Shown one piece after another: positions 1 through 5,851 of a stretch of DNA of 10,345 nucleotides (position 1 is its first letter; the number at the start of each line of letters is the position of its first letter). The translations under genes were made by a program, and so were the position numbers. The stretch is taken from positions 1 to 10,345 of the forward strand of contig JAJCYF010000063.1 of NCBI GenBank assembly GCA_029263035.1, read 5' to 3'. Origin of the DNA: Actinomycetes bacterium (GTDB lineage: Bacteria; Actinomycetota; CADDZG01; JAHWKV01). Below the pieces are notes generated by a model. The model was not told the DNA's origin and did no database searches. It saw only the letters and a list, made by a program, of their open reading frames with translations.

Positions 1-2
1 AC

Positions 3-1124
3 ATCCAGGGTTTTTTGGCTCCTTCCTCCCCCGCCGCCCGGGAGTTCGAGCAGTCCATCGCCATCGGGGCGGTGGCGGTCCCCCTAGAGGGTCTCGGCCT
101 GCGCCTGGACCGAAATGCGATGCAGGAACGCGGCGACTCGCTGGAGGGGGTGAGAGTCGATCTGGTCTACCGGTACGAGGGCCTTCCGGAGGACAACGCC
201 TTTCGCATCAATATGGTCTACGACTTCGCCGAGGTCGACGATGAGTGGAGCGTGGTGACCGCCGGCCTTAAACCGGGCGCCGCGCTGCCTGTGTGGGCAT
301 CCGGGCCCATCCAGAGCCGGCAGTCCGAGCACTTCCTGGCTCTTTATCGCCCCGAGCTGGCGGACCCCGACCGGATCCTCAGGGAGGCCGAGGAGGCCCG
401 CGCCCAGCTGGACGGCAAGATCACCTTCCCTCTGGAGGACAAGTACGTGATTCTGGTGGCCCGAAACGACGAGGAGTACCGGACCATGTCCAGCGCCACG
501 CTGGGACCGGTGTCGGCCATCGCACAGGTCGAGACCTCCTACGAGGTGACTCCCAACTCCATTCGGGTGCTCAGCAGGCAGGTGGTGATCAACAGCGAGA
601 AGCTGTACGAGGATGGGACGGCGCTGGAGACCCTGCGCCACGAACTGGGTCATCTGGCCGTCGCACAGTACACCCGGCCGTTCACCCCGGCGTGGGTCAG
701 CGAGTCGGCCGCCATGTACCTCGCCGGCACCCGTCCGGTGTCCATCTGGCGCAACGGCCTGGACCGCAACCGGTTCGACGGGATCACCATCGAGCGCCTC
801 ACGCGTGCCTCCAACCTGGGAGAGCACGACTCCAGCCGGGAGGGAGCCTCTTTGGAGTACGCGTACTCGGCCGCTGCGGCCTGGTACCTGGTGGACACCT
901 TCGGAGCGGAGAAGTACTGGGAGTTCTACCGCTCATATGCCGACGTGCCGGCGAGGGACCTGTACGAGCGACTACCCGAGACCGCCGGCATGCCCGGGGG
1001 CGAACAGGCAATCGAGGGGCTGGCCGTCACCACCACCGGGGGGTCGCTTCACCAGCTCTTCGCCCTGGACCAGGTGACGCTGGACCAGGCAATCAGAGCC
1101 TGGATGCGGGCACAGGTGGCCTGA
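3..1124 (+). CDS. Peptidase MA-like zinc metallopeptidase, 5' end outside window
   Basis: The frame is open from the first complete codon at position 3, so the gene almost certainly starts upstream and the N-terminus (probably a signal peptide or membrane anchor) is missing. A TTG at 15 is a possible but unconvincing start. Numbering from that TTG, HELGH lies at residues 209-213 and a downstream Glu (E230, in WVSES) is the likely third zinc ligand. This HExxH-x16-E spacing fits gluzincin peptidases of the peptidase MA-like type. The preceding ~110 residues contain beta-rich sequence (VRVDLVYRYEG, then LPVWASG), resembling an NTF2-like or other extracytoplasmic accessory domain. A small stretch LEYAYSAAAAWYLVDTFG follows the active site, as is usual in this family. 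The substrate is unknown. It is likely to act at the cell surface, which is inference because the export signal is not visible. Family assignment is fairly secure; the role is not. Confidence 0.8.
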   Translation: MQGFLAPSSPAAREFEQSIAIGAVAVPLEGLGLRLDRNAMQERGDSLEGVRVDLVYRYEGLPEDNAFRINMVYDFAEVDDEWSVVTAGLKPGAALPVWASGPIQSRQSEHFLALYRPELADPDRILREAEEARAQLDGKITFPLEDKYVILVARNDEEYRTMSSATLGPVSAIAQVETSYEVTPNSIRVLSRQVVINSEKLYEDGTALETLRHELGHLAVAQYTRPFTPAWVSESAAMYLAGTRPVSIWRNGLDRNRFDGITIERLTRASNLGEHDSSREGASLEYAYSAAAAWYLVDTFGAEKYWEFYRSYADVPARDLYERLPETAGMPGGEQAIEGLAVTTTGGSLHQLFALDQVTLDQAIRAWMRAQVA

Positions 1125-1134
1125 GAGCGGGATG

Positions 1135-1176
1135 GGGCCGGTTAAGGCCGGGAACAACCGGGGTACAAACCGGTCC
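1135..1176 (+). repeat. Inverted repeat abutting the nucleotidyltransferase start
   Basis: GGGCCGGTT at 1135-1143 can pair with AACCGGTCC at 1168-1176 as a 9-bp stem with one G-U pair, enclosing 24 nt. A second copy of AACCGG at 1156-1161 offers an alternative pairing with 1138-1143. The right arm touches the ATG at 1177. It sits 10 nt after the peptidase stop and has no T-tract, so it could be a weak terminator, a translational hairpin or a protein-binding site. The pairing is seen directly; the function is inferred. Confidence 0.35.
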
Positions 1177-1818
1177 ATGCGAGTAGTCCAGTCGAAGTCC
1201 CGGACCCACGATGCGGATCCGGACCGGGATGAGAACTTCCGCCGCGTGCTGGCGGAGTCCATTGCCCTGACCGAAAGAAACGCCGTCCAGTACCTGGTCG
1301 GCGGAAGCCTGGCGTCGCTTACCTGGGGCCGCCCGAGCCGCACCGGGGACGTGGACCTTCTGATCGATCCCCGGTCCGCCAAGCCCCTGCTGAAGGCGTT
1401 CGCCGAGGCGGGCTACGAAACCGAGGAGACCTTCCCCCAGTGGCTGTTCAAGGCACGCAAGGACGGGATTACCGTGGATCTGATCTTCGAGATGGCCGGA
1501 CCGCTGTACCTGGAGCCCCAGATGCTCGAGCGGGGCACCGTGGTCGAGATCCTGGGGACCAGGGTCCACATGGTCAGCCCGGAGGACTTCATCGTGAGCC
1601 AGGCGATGGCATTCAAGGAGGACACCGCGGTGTACTGGTTCAATGCCCTCGGTGTGATCGCCCGGCAGGATCTGGACTGGGACTACCTCGTAGAGATGGC
1701 GCAGCGCGGGCCCCGCATGTTCCTGTCGATGCTGTTGCTGGCCCAGGCCAAGGACTTTCCGGTACCCGACTCCGCAATCCGCCGGATCTTTGCCGGTGCG
1801 TTTCCCGAGGACGAATGA
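1177..1818 (+). CDS. Nucleotidyltransferase-fold protein (MNT/AbiEii-like)
   Basis: A 213-residue protein with a polymerase-beta-type nucleotidyltransferase fold. GGS at residues 42-44 begins the glycine-rich motif, DVD at 58-60 supplies two catalytic acids, and D101 in the strand TVDLIF is the expected third. The active site therefore looks complete. Such stand-alone proteins transfer NMP to a protein, RNA or small molecule; the target here is unknown. The C-terminal half is helical (MFLSMLLLAQAKDF). I chose the ATG at 1177 over an ATG at 1132. The extra 15 residues are low-complexity and unlike the family, and a possible -10 element (TACAAA at 1164-1169) lies 7 nt before 1177, which would give a leaderless mRNA. 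Neither start has a strong Shine-Dalgarno sequence. The stop overlaps the next start as ATGA, so it is co-translated with the BON gene. No HEPN-type toxin partner is adjacent. Confidence 0.75.
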   Translation: MRVVQSKSRTHDADPDRDENFRRVLAESIALTERNAVQYLVGGSLASLTWGRPSRTGDVDLLIDPRSAKPLLKAFAEAGYETEETFPQWLFKARKDGITVDLIFEMAGPLYLEPQMLERGTVVEILGTRVHMVSPEDFIVSQAMAFKEDTAVYWFNALGVIARQDLDWDYLVEMAQRGPRMFLSMLLLAQAKDFPVPDSAIRRIFAGAFPEDE

Positions 1819-2060
1819 GCTGTTCGGAGTACGACGCCGCCCGGCTCTCAGATGCGCTGGCGCGTGACGACCGCACCGGGGAGCTGGGCATCGAGGTCAC
1901 CGTCGCCGAAGGCAAGGTCTTTTTGGGGGGCAAGGTAGCCACCCCCGACCGGCGGGAGGCGATTGCCGAGGTGGCGGGCGAGGTTCTTCCCCACTGCACC
2001 GTGGTCAACGAGGTCACGATCACGGAGCTGGCAGACCCGGATTCGGAGATACTCCCGTGA
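1815..2060 (+). CDS. Small stand-alone BON-domain protein
   Basis: An 81-residue protein that is essentially one BON domain. An N-terminal helix (DAARLSDALARD) is followed by the strand pair IEVTVAEGKVFLGGKV with its conserved glycine turn, then a second helix (RREAIAEVAGEVL) and the closing strand VVNEVTI. The V-x-L-x-G-x-V core and the final VNEV are the family signature. BON domains typically bind phospholipid or other ligands and are usually exported (as in OsmY). This one has no signal peptide and should be cytoplasmic. The ATG at 1815 overlaps the upstream TGA, and GAGG at 1807-1810 is a suitable ribosome binding site. The stop overlaps the phosphoesterase GTG as GTGA. The middle position in a coupled trio suggests an adaptor or ligand-sensing subunit, which is inference. 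Confidence 0.8.
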   Translation: MSCSEYDAARLSDALARDDRTGELGIEVTVAEGKVFLGGKVATPDRREAIAEVAGEVLPHCTVVNEVTITELADPDSEILP

Positions 2061-2779
2061 TCCGGGTAGGCGCCGTCGGCGACGTCCACTTCGGCAGCGA
2101 CAGCGCCGGGAGCATGCGTCCGCACTTGGAGACCATCGGTGAACACGCCGACGTTCTGCTGATAGCCGGGGACCTGACCCGTCACGGCCTGGCGGAGGAG
2201 GGCGCCGTCCTCGCCGAGGAGTTGCGAGACGTCGGTATCCCGGTTATCGCCATCCTGGGCAACCACGACTACCACTGCGACGCCCAGGACAAGATCCGCG
2301 CTCTTCTGGAGGACGCCGGAGTGACGGTGCTGGAGGGGCAGTCCACGGTCCTGCAATTCAACGGTCGCACCCTGGGGGTGGTGGGATCCAAGGGTTTCGG
2401 GGGCGGCTTCGCCGGCGCCTGTGGGAGCGACTTCGGCGAACCCCAGATGAAGGCGTTCATCCGGCACACCAAGCAGATCTCCAACCGCATCTACGAAGAG
2501 CTGTCCGGCCTGGACACCGACTTCCGGGTGGTCCTGCTGCACTACTCTCCGGTAGAGGACACGCTGGAAGGCGAACGCCTCGAGATCTACCCGTTCATGG
2601 GCAGCTACCTGCTGGCGGAGGCAATTGACTCAGCGGGGGCCGACCTAGTCCTGCACGGCCACGCCCACGCGGGCAGCGAGAAGGGGCGGACTGCCGGAAA
2701 GATCGACGTCCGCAACGTCGCCCAGCCGATGCTCGAACGCCCCTACACCGTGTACTGCCTGGGCTCCTCCTCAGATTAG
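2057..2779 (+). CDS. Calcineurin-like metallophosphoesterase
   Basis: A 240-residue cytoplasmic protein with the full set of class III metallophosphoesterase motifs: GDVH (D9, H11), GDLTRHG (D39), GNHD (N69, H70), a lone His in LLHYSP (H162) and GHAH (H202, H204). All dinuclear-metal ligands are present, so it should be an active phosphodiesterase or phosphatase. A glycine-rich loop, GSKGFGGGF at 110-118, lies between the GNHD and His motifs and may shape the substrate pocket. The substrate cannot be read from sequence. The start is GTG inside the GTGA overlap with the BON gene, with GGAG at 2045-2048 as ribosome binding site. Being coupled to a nucleotidyltransferase suggests opposing activities, one adding and one removing a nucleotide or phosphate group; this is inference. 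The gene ends 110 bp before the deacetylase. Confidence 0.9.
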   Translation: MIRVGAVGDVHFGSDSAGSMRPHLETIGEHADVLLIAGDLTRHGLAEEGAVLAEELRDVGIPVIAILGNHDYHCDAQDKIRALLEDAGVTVLEGQSTVLQFNGRTLGVVGSKGFGGGFAGACGSDFGEPQMKAFIRHTKQISNRIYEELSGLDTDFRVVLLHYSPVEDTLEGERLEIYPFMGSYLLAEAIDSAGADLVLHGHAHAGSEKGRTAGKIDVRNVAQPMLERPYTVYCLGSSSD

Positions 2780-2798
2780 GGAAACGCTCCCAAACCCA

Positions 2799-2804
2799 TA
2801 GAAT
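2799..2804 (+). promoter_or_regulatory. Possible -10 element upstream of the deacetylase gene
   Basis: TAGAAT matches the TATAAT consensus at five of six positions and lies 20 bp after the phosphoesterase stop. The -35 region 17 bp upstream (TTAGGG) matches poorly, so this is weak evidence. If used, the leader would be about 80 nt and would include the hairpin at 2839-2859. Confidence 0.3.
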
Positions 2805-2838
2805 CAGAGGACGAGAGTGGGACAATTTCAGTCCCCCC

Positions 2839-2859
2839 GAATCCCGGCCGCCGGGGTTC
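2839..2859 (+). repeat. Strong 9-bp hairpin in the phosphoesterase-deacetylase gap
   Basis: GAATCCCGG at 2839-2847 pairs with CCGGGGTTC at 2851-2859, with one G-U pair and a three-base CCG loop. No T-tract follows on the plus strand; the downstream bases are GTCTGCTACCCCC. It may be a U-tract-less terminator for the phosphoesterase cluster or a 5' leader element of the deacetylase. The structure is read directly and the role is undecided. Confidence 0.45.
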
Positions 2860-2889
2860 GTCTGCTACCCCCAAAATCCAGGACCGCCG

Positions 2890-3972
2890 ATGACCCACGT
2901 GATGCAACGAACCACGCCCCGGCGCGTGAAGCGCCGGCTGAGGCCCTTTCTGGTTCTCGGATTCGCCCTGGCGATCTTCCTCAACGCGGGCTCCCGCCAG
3001 GCGGTGACCGTCCACATCAACGACCGTAAGGTCACCGTGTTCGACCGGACCACCGTCGACCGAGCCATGACCAAAGCCGGGCTGTCGGTGCGGGATGGTG
3101 CGCTGTACTCGGCCGGAAGGAGCGTCCTGCTGGACGACGGGTTCAACCCCCCGGGCATCTGGGTCAACGGTGAGTCCGGCGGGCGTTCCACCGAGCTCAG
3201 GCGAAACGACACGGTCCTTGCCGAGAACGGGCCCGACGCCTGGGAGAAGGTTGAGATCGAGAAGGTGGTCATCCCATCCGGTCTTCCCGAGGTGGAGCAC
3301 CGATTGTGGAACCCGGGGCAGAACGGATTGGACGAGGTGGGGAAGGGGTCTCACAGCGGCGAGTTGATCTCCCGGACCAACGTAGTTCCGATGGTCCCCG
3401 CCGCCCCCGAGGCGGCGCCGGTGGTGGCGCTCACCTTCGATGACGGCCCCGACCCCCGCTGGACCGTGCCGATCATCGAAAACCTCAAGCGGGAGGGAAT
3501 CAAAGCGACCTTCTGCGTCGTCGGCAGGCAGGCCCGCAAGTTCCCCGAGCTGATCGCCCTGATCGTCGCCGAAGGCCACCTGCTCTGCGACCACAGCGAG
3601 ACCCATCCGAGCGGGCTCAAGAGCCAATCCCGGTCGGAGATCGACCTGGAGGTGGGGTCCCCGGCGTTCTACCTGCGCTCCCTTTCCGGGGTGGCCCCCG
3701 GCTTCTTCCGGGCCCCGGGCGGGTCGATCAACGACACGGTGATCAGCGCCGCCACCTCGCGCAACATGCGGATGCTGGCCTGGTCCGTGGACCCCCGCGA
3801 CTTTAGGGGACCTTCCCCGGCCGAGATCCAGAAGCGGGTGATGGACGAGGTCAAGCCGGGCTCGGTGATCCTGCTGCACGACGGCGGGGGCATCCGGTCC
3901 AGCACGGTGGCGGCCCTTCCCGGGCTCATCACGCAGCTACGGGCAGCCGGCTACGGCTTTCGCACTCCCTAA
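2890..3972 (+). CDS. Membrane-anchored polysaccharide deacetylase (NodB/CE4) with DUF348/G5-like N-terminal region
   Basis: A 360-residue protein. A basic N-terminus (residues 1-18) precedes a hydrophobic segment at about 20-33, giving a signal anchor. Residues 38-125 resemble the DUF348 ubiquitin-like domain of Rpf-type proteins (AVTVHINDRKVTVFD, then a V-x-AM-x-KAGL helix). Residues 122-165 resemble a G5 module, with regularly spaced glycines. The NodB domain follows: TFDDGPD (catalytic base D184, metal ligand D185), HSETHP (metal ligands H235 and H239), RAPGG (274-278), D301 in WSVDPRDF, and LLHDGG (H330). All catalytic motifs are present. It should remove N-acetyl groups from peptidoglycan or another wall glycan outside the membrane. 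AGGA at 2880-2883 supports the ATG at 2890; an ATG at 2902 is an alternative. The N-terminal domain calls are less certain than the deacetylase call. Confidence 0.9.
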   Translation: MTHVMQRTTPRRVKRRLRPFLVLGFALAIFLNAGSRQAVTVHINDRKVTVFDRTTVDRAMTKAGLSVRDGALYSAGRSVLLDDGFNPPGIWVNGESGGRSTELRRNDTVLAENGPDAWEKVEIEKVVIPSGLPEVEHRLWNPGQNGLDEVGKGSHSGELISRTNVVPMVPAAPEAAPVVALTFDDGPDPRWTVPIIENLKREGIKATFCVVGRQARKFPELIALIVAEGHLLCDHSETHPSGLKSQSRSEIDLEVGSPAFYLRSLSGVAPGFFRAPGGSINDTVISAATSRNMRMLAWSVDPRDFRGPSPAEIQKRVMDEVKPGSVILLHDGGGIRSSTVAALPGLITQLRAAGYGFRTP

Positions 3973-4493
3973 CTAACCGGTACCTCGCTGAAGCCGACTC
4001 CGCTGCAGCCGGCGGCTTCGATGGCCTGCCGGACCCGGTCGTTCACCACTACCCGCTGGTCGCCTTCCGAGAAGATGAACAGCGGCGTGCCGTCCAGCTT
4101 GGAGGTGTCCAGCACCGGCCTGACCACGAAGTCCATCCGCGCAATCTCGGAACGGGCGGTGTCGAGCACGTTAAGGACCTTCGTAGGGTGCAGAATCCAG
4201 TACTCAAAGCCGGCGTGGGAGTCCTTGTCGGTCACCGACGCCGGCAGCCACTGGATGCCGGCACCCGCAGTCTCGCCGTCGATCGCCGCACGAAGCTTCG
4301 CCGACACCAACCTCATGCCGACGTTGCTGGGCAGGTAGTCGGTCAGCTTGCCGGAGTAGACCACCAGGGACGGAGGCTCCCAGTTCTCCACCGGTCCGGT
4401 GGCGGCCAGAATGTCGTCCAGCTCCGGGTCATCGCGCCCCAGGGCCACGCCGGCCCAGTCCTCATCCAGCATCTCAAGAAGAAAGTAGCTCAC
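3969..4493 (-). CDS. DUF1629/Imm11-like protein (immunity-protein family)
   Basis: A 174-residue cytoplasmic protein with no signal peptide. The pattern fits DUF1629, also called the MXAN_0049-type immunity domain. It has a short N-terminal strand (MSYFLLEML), a central strand with I-Q-W-L-P-A (80-85), FEYWILHPTKVLNVLD (96-111), a strand LFIFSEGDQRVVVND (138-152), and a closing helix plus AAGCSGVGF (160-168), the usual 'ai..ag.tG..f' ending. Family members are mostly immunity proteins to polymorphic toxins, or unknown. No toxin is visible here. The GTG start at 4493-4491 overlaps the hflX TGA as GTGA, so its translation is coupled to hflX. It is the last gene of the operon, and its TAG overlaps the stop of the convergent deacetylase. 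Assignment is by remembered pattern, not a profile search. Confidence 0.6.
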   Translation of the reverse strand: MSYFLLEMLDEDWAGVALGRDDPELDDILAATGPVENWEPPSLVVYSGKLTDYLPSNVGMRLVSAKLRAAIDGETAGAGIQWLPASVTDKDSHAGFEYWILHPTKVLNVLDTARSEIARMDFVVRPVLDTSKLDGTPLFIFSEGDQRVVVNDRVRQAIEAAGCSGVGFSEVPVS

Positions 4494-5851
4494 TCGCCGG
4501 CCGGCTTGTCACCGTTTTCCTGCGGCTCGGGCGGCGTGAACGAGACCGCGAAGTCCCCGAACCTGCCCAGGACCGAACGGGGTGCCTTGACCGTCAGCCG
4601 CCAGCCGTCCTCTGCGCCCGACTCCTGAATGACCTCACCGAGATCGTGCATCTGGCTGCGAATGTCACCGCGGTCGAAGGGAACGAGGTACTCGGCGACA
4701 GCCTGGGAGGCACTCAGTGCCTGCGAAACGGCTTCCAGCAGCTCGCCCAGCCCCTGCCCCCTGAGTGCGGAGATGAACAGTGCATCCGGGAACTGGTTCT
4801 TCAGCCCGGCCAGGGCGTCGGCGTCCAGCTTGTCGGCCTGGTTCATGGCCAGCAGCCGCGGAACATTGCCGGCACCGATCTGCCCGAGCACCTGGTTTAC
4901 CGCCTCGATGTGGTCGTTGGGGTCCGTCTGCGAGGCATCGATCACGTGGAGCAACAGGTCGGCGTGGATGGTCTGCTCCAGCGTCGACTTGAAGGCTTCG
5001 ACGAGCTGGTGGGGCAGCTTCTTGACGAAGCCGACGGTGTCGGTCAGGACCACCGGGCGGCCGTCGGGCAGCTCGAGCTTGCGGGAGACCGGGTCCAGCG
5101 TGGAGAAGAGCTTGTTCTGGACCAGCACCCCGGCATCGGTGAAGGCGTTGAGCAGGGTCGACTTGCCGGCGTTGGTGTAGCCGACCAGGCTGATCGAAGG
5201 AAGCCCGGTGCGCTCCCGCTGGCGGTTTTTGACCTGGCGGGTGCGATCGACCTCCTTCAGCTCCTCCTTGACCTTCTTCAGGCGCCGGGCGATCGCTCTG
5301 CGGTCGATCTCCAGCTTGGTCTCACCGGGGCCCCTGGTGCCCAGGCTGGGCCCGGACGCTCCCCCGCCTCCGGAACCACCGATGCGGCTCATGACCTCGC
5401 CCCAGCCGCGCAGGCGGGGGACCATGTAGTTAATCTGCGCCAGCTCGACCTGCAGCTTGCCCTCCGCGGAGTGGGCGTGCTGGGCGAAGACGTCCAGGAT
5501 CAGCCCGGTACGGTCGATGATCTTCAGCGCGTCGGGCGCCAGCGGGTTGACTCCTGCCACGTCCTCCAGGTTCCTGCCCTGCGAAGGAGCCAGCTCGTCG
5601 TCGAACACGATCGCCGTGGCCTTCAGCTTGCGGGCCTGCTCAACGATCTCCATCGCCTTTCCCTTGCCGACGTAGGTCGCCGGGTCGGGGGTCGGGCGCG
5701 CCTGGATGAACCGGTCGACGATCTCCGCGCCGGCGGTTGCGGCGAGCTGTGCCAGCTCGTCCAGCGACTCGTTGCCCTCGTCCAGCTGGGCCTGGGAGCG
5801 GACGACCCCCACCAGGACCACACGTTCGGACGGAGCTTCGGTTGTGGTCAT
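4490..5851 (-). CDS. hflX: Ribosome-associated GTPase HflX
   Basis: A 453-residue GTPase of the HflX family, which binds the 50S subunit and splits or rescues stalled ribosomes. The N-terminal HflX domain (about 10-150) contains YVGKGK (60-65), the DRTGLILD block (113-120) and FAQHAHSAEGK. A glycine-rich linker (GGSGGGGASG, 158-167) leads to GTRGPGETKLE, then a coiled-coil helix. The G domain has G1 GYTNAGKST (224-232), G2 FSTLDP, G3 DTVGF (271-275) and G5 SAL. G4 reads NQAD at 337-340 rather than NKxD. Compared with typical members there is a short insertion (VNPLAPD, 101-107) before DRTGLILD. The C-terminal domain is present. The ATG abuts the dapL stop (TAGATG) with AAGGG about 9 nt upstream. 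The operon position after dapF is usual for actinobacteria. Confidence 0.96.
   Translation of the reverse strand: MTTTEAPSERVVLVGVVRSQAQLDEGNESLDELAQLAATAGAEIVDRFIQARPTPDPATYVGKGKAMEIVEQARKLKATAIVFDDELAPSQGRNLEDVAGVNPLAPDALKIIDRTGLILDVFAQHAHSAEGKLQVELAQINYMVPRLRGWGEVMSRIGGSGGGGASGPSLGTRGPGETKLEIDRRAIARRLKKVKEELKEVDRTRQVKNRQRERTGLPSISLVGYTNAGKSTLLNAFTDAGVLVQNKLFSTLDPVSRKLELPDGRPVVLTDTVGFVKKLPHQLVEAFKSTLEQTIHADLLLHVIDASQTDPNDHIEAVNQVLGQIGAGNVPRLLAMNQADKLDADALAGLKNQFPDALFISALRGQGLGELLEAVSQALSASQAVAEYLVPFDRGDIRSQMHDLGEVIQESGAEDGWRLTVKAPRSVLGRFGDFAVSFTPPEPQENGDKPAGE

Noticed and set aside
1132..1176. The upstream ATG at 1132 as start of the nucleotidyltransferase
   Set aside because: It adds 15 low-complexity residues coded by a palindromic region and lacks a clear ribosome binding site. 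It is not fully excluded, since it lies only 8 nt after the previous stop.
1177..1818. HEPN-MNT or AbiE-type toxin-antitoxin pair
   Set aside because: The nucleotidyltransferase fold is present, but neither neighbour is a HEPN protein or an AbiEi-like regulator. The partners are a BON protein and a phosphoesterase.
2779..2791. Small GGGA/TCCC hairpin after the phosphoesterase stop as a terminator
   Set aside because: The stem has only 4 bp and no T-tract follows, so it is too weak to call.
2829..2875. A tRNA-like T-arm (GGGGTTCG near CCCC) in the gap before the deacetylase
   Set aside because: No acceptor stem, D-arm, anticodon arm or correct spacing can be built around it. It is better read as a simple hairpin.
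2776..3879. A 367-codon open frame on the minus strand opposite the deacetylase
   Set aside because: The plus strand encodes a complete NodB enzyme with all motifs. The antisense frame is rich in His, Gly, Arg and Pro and shows no motif.
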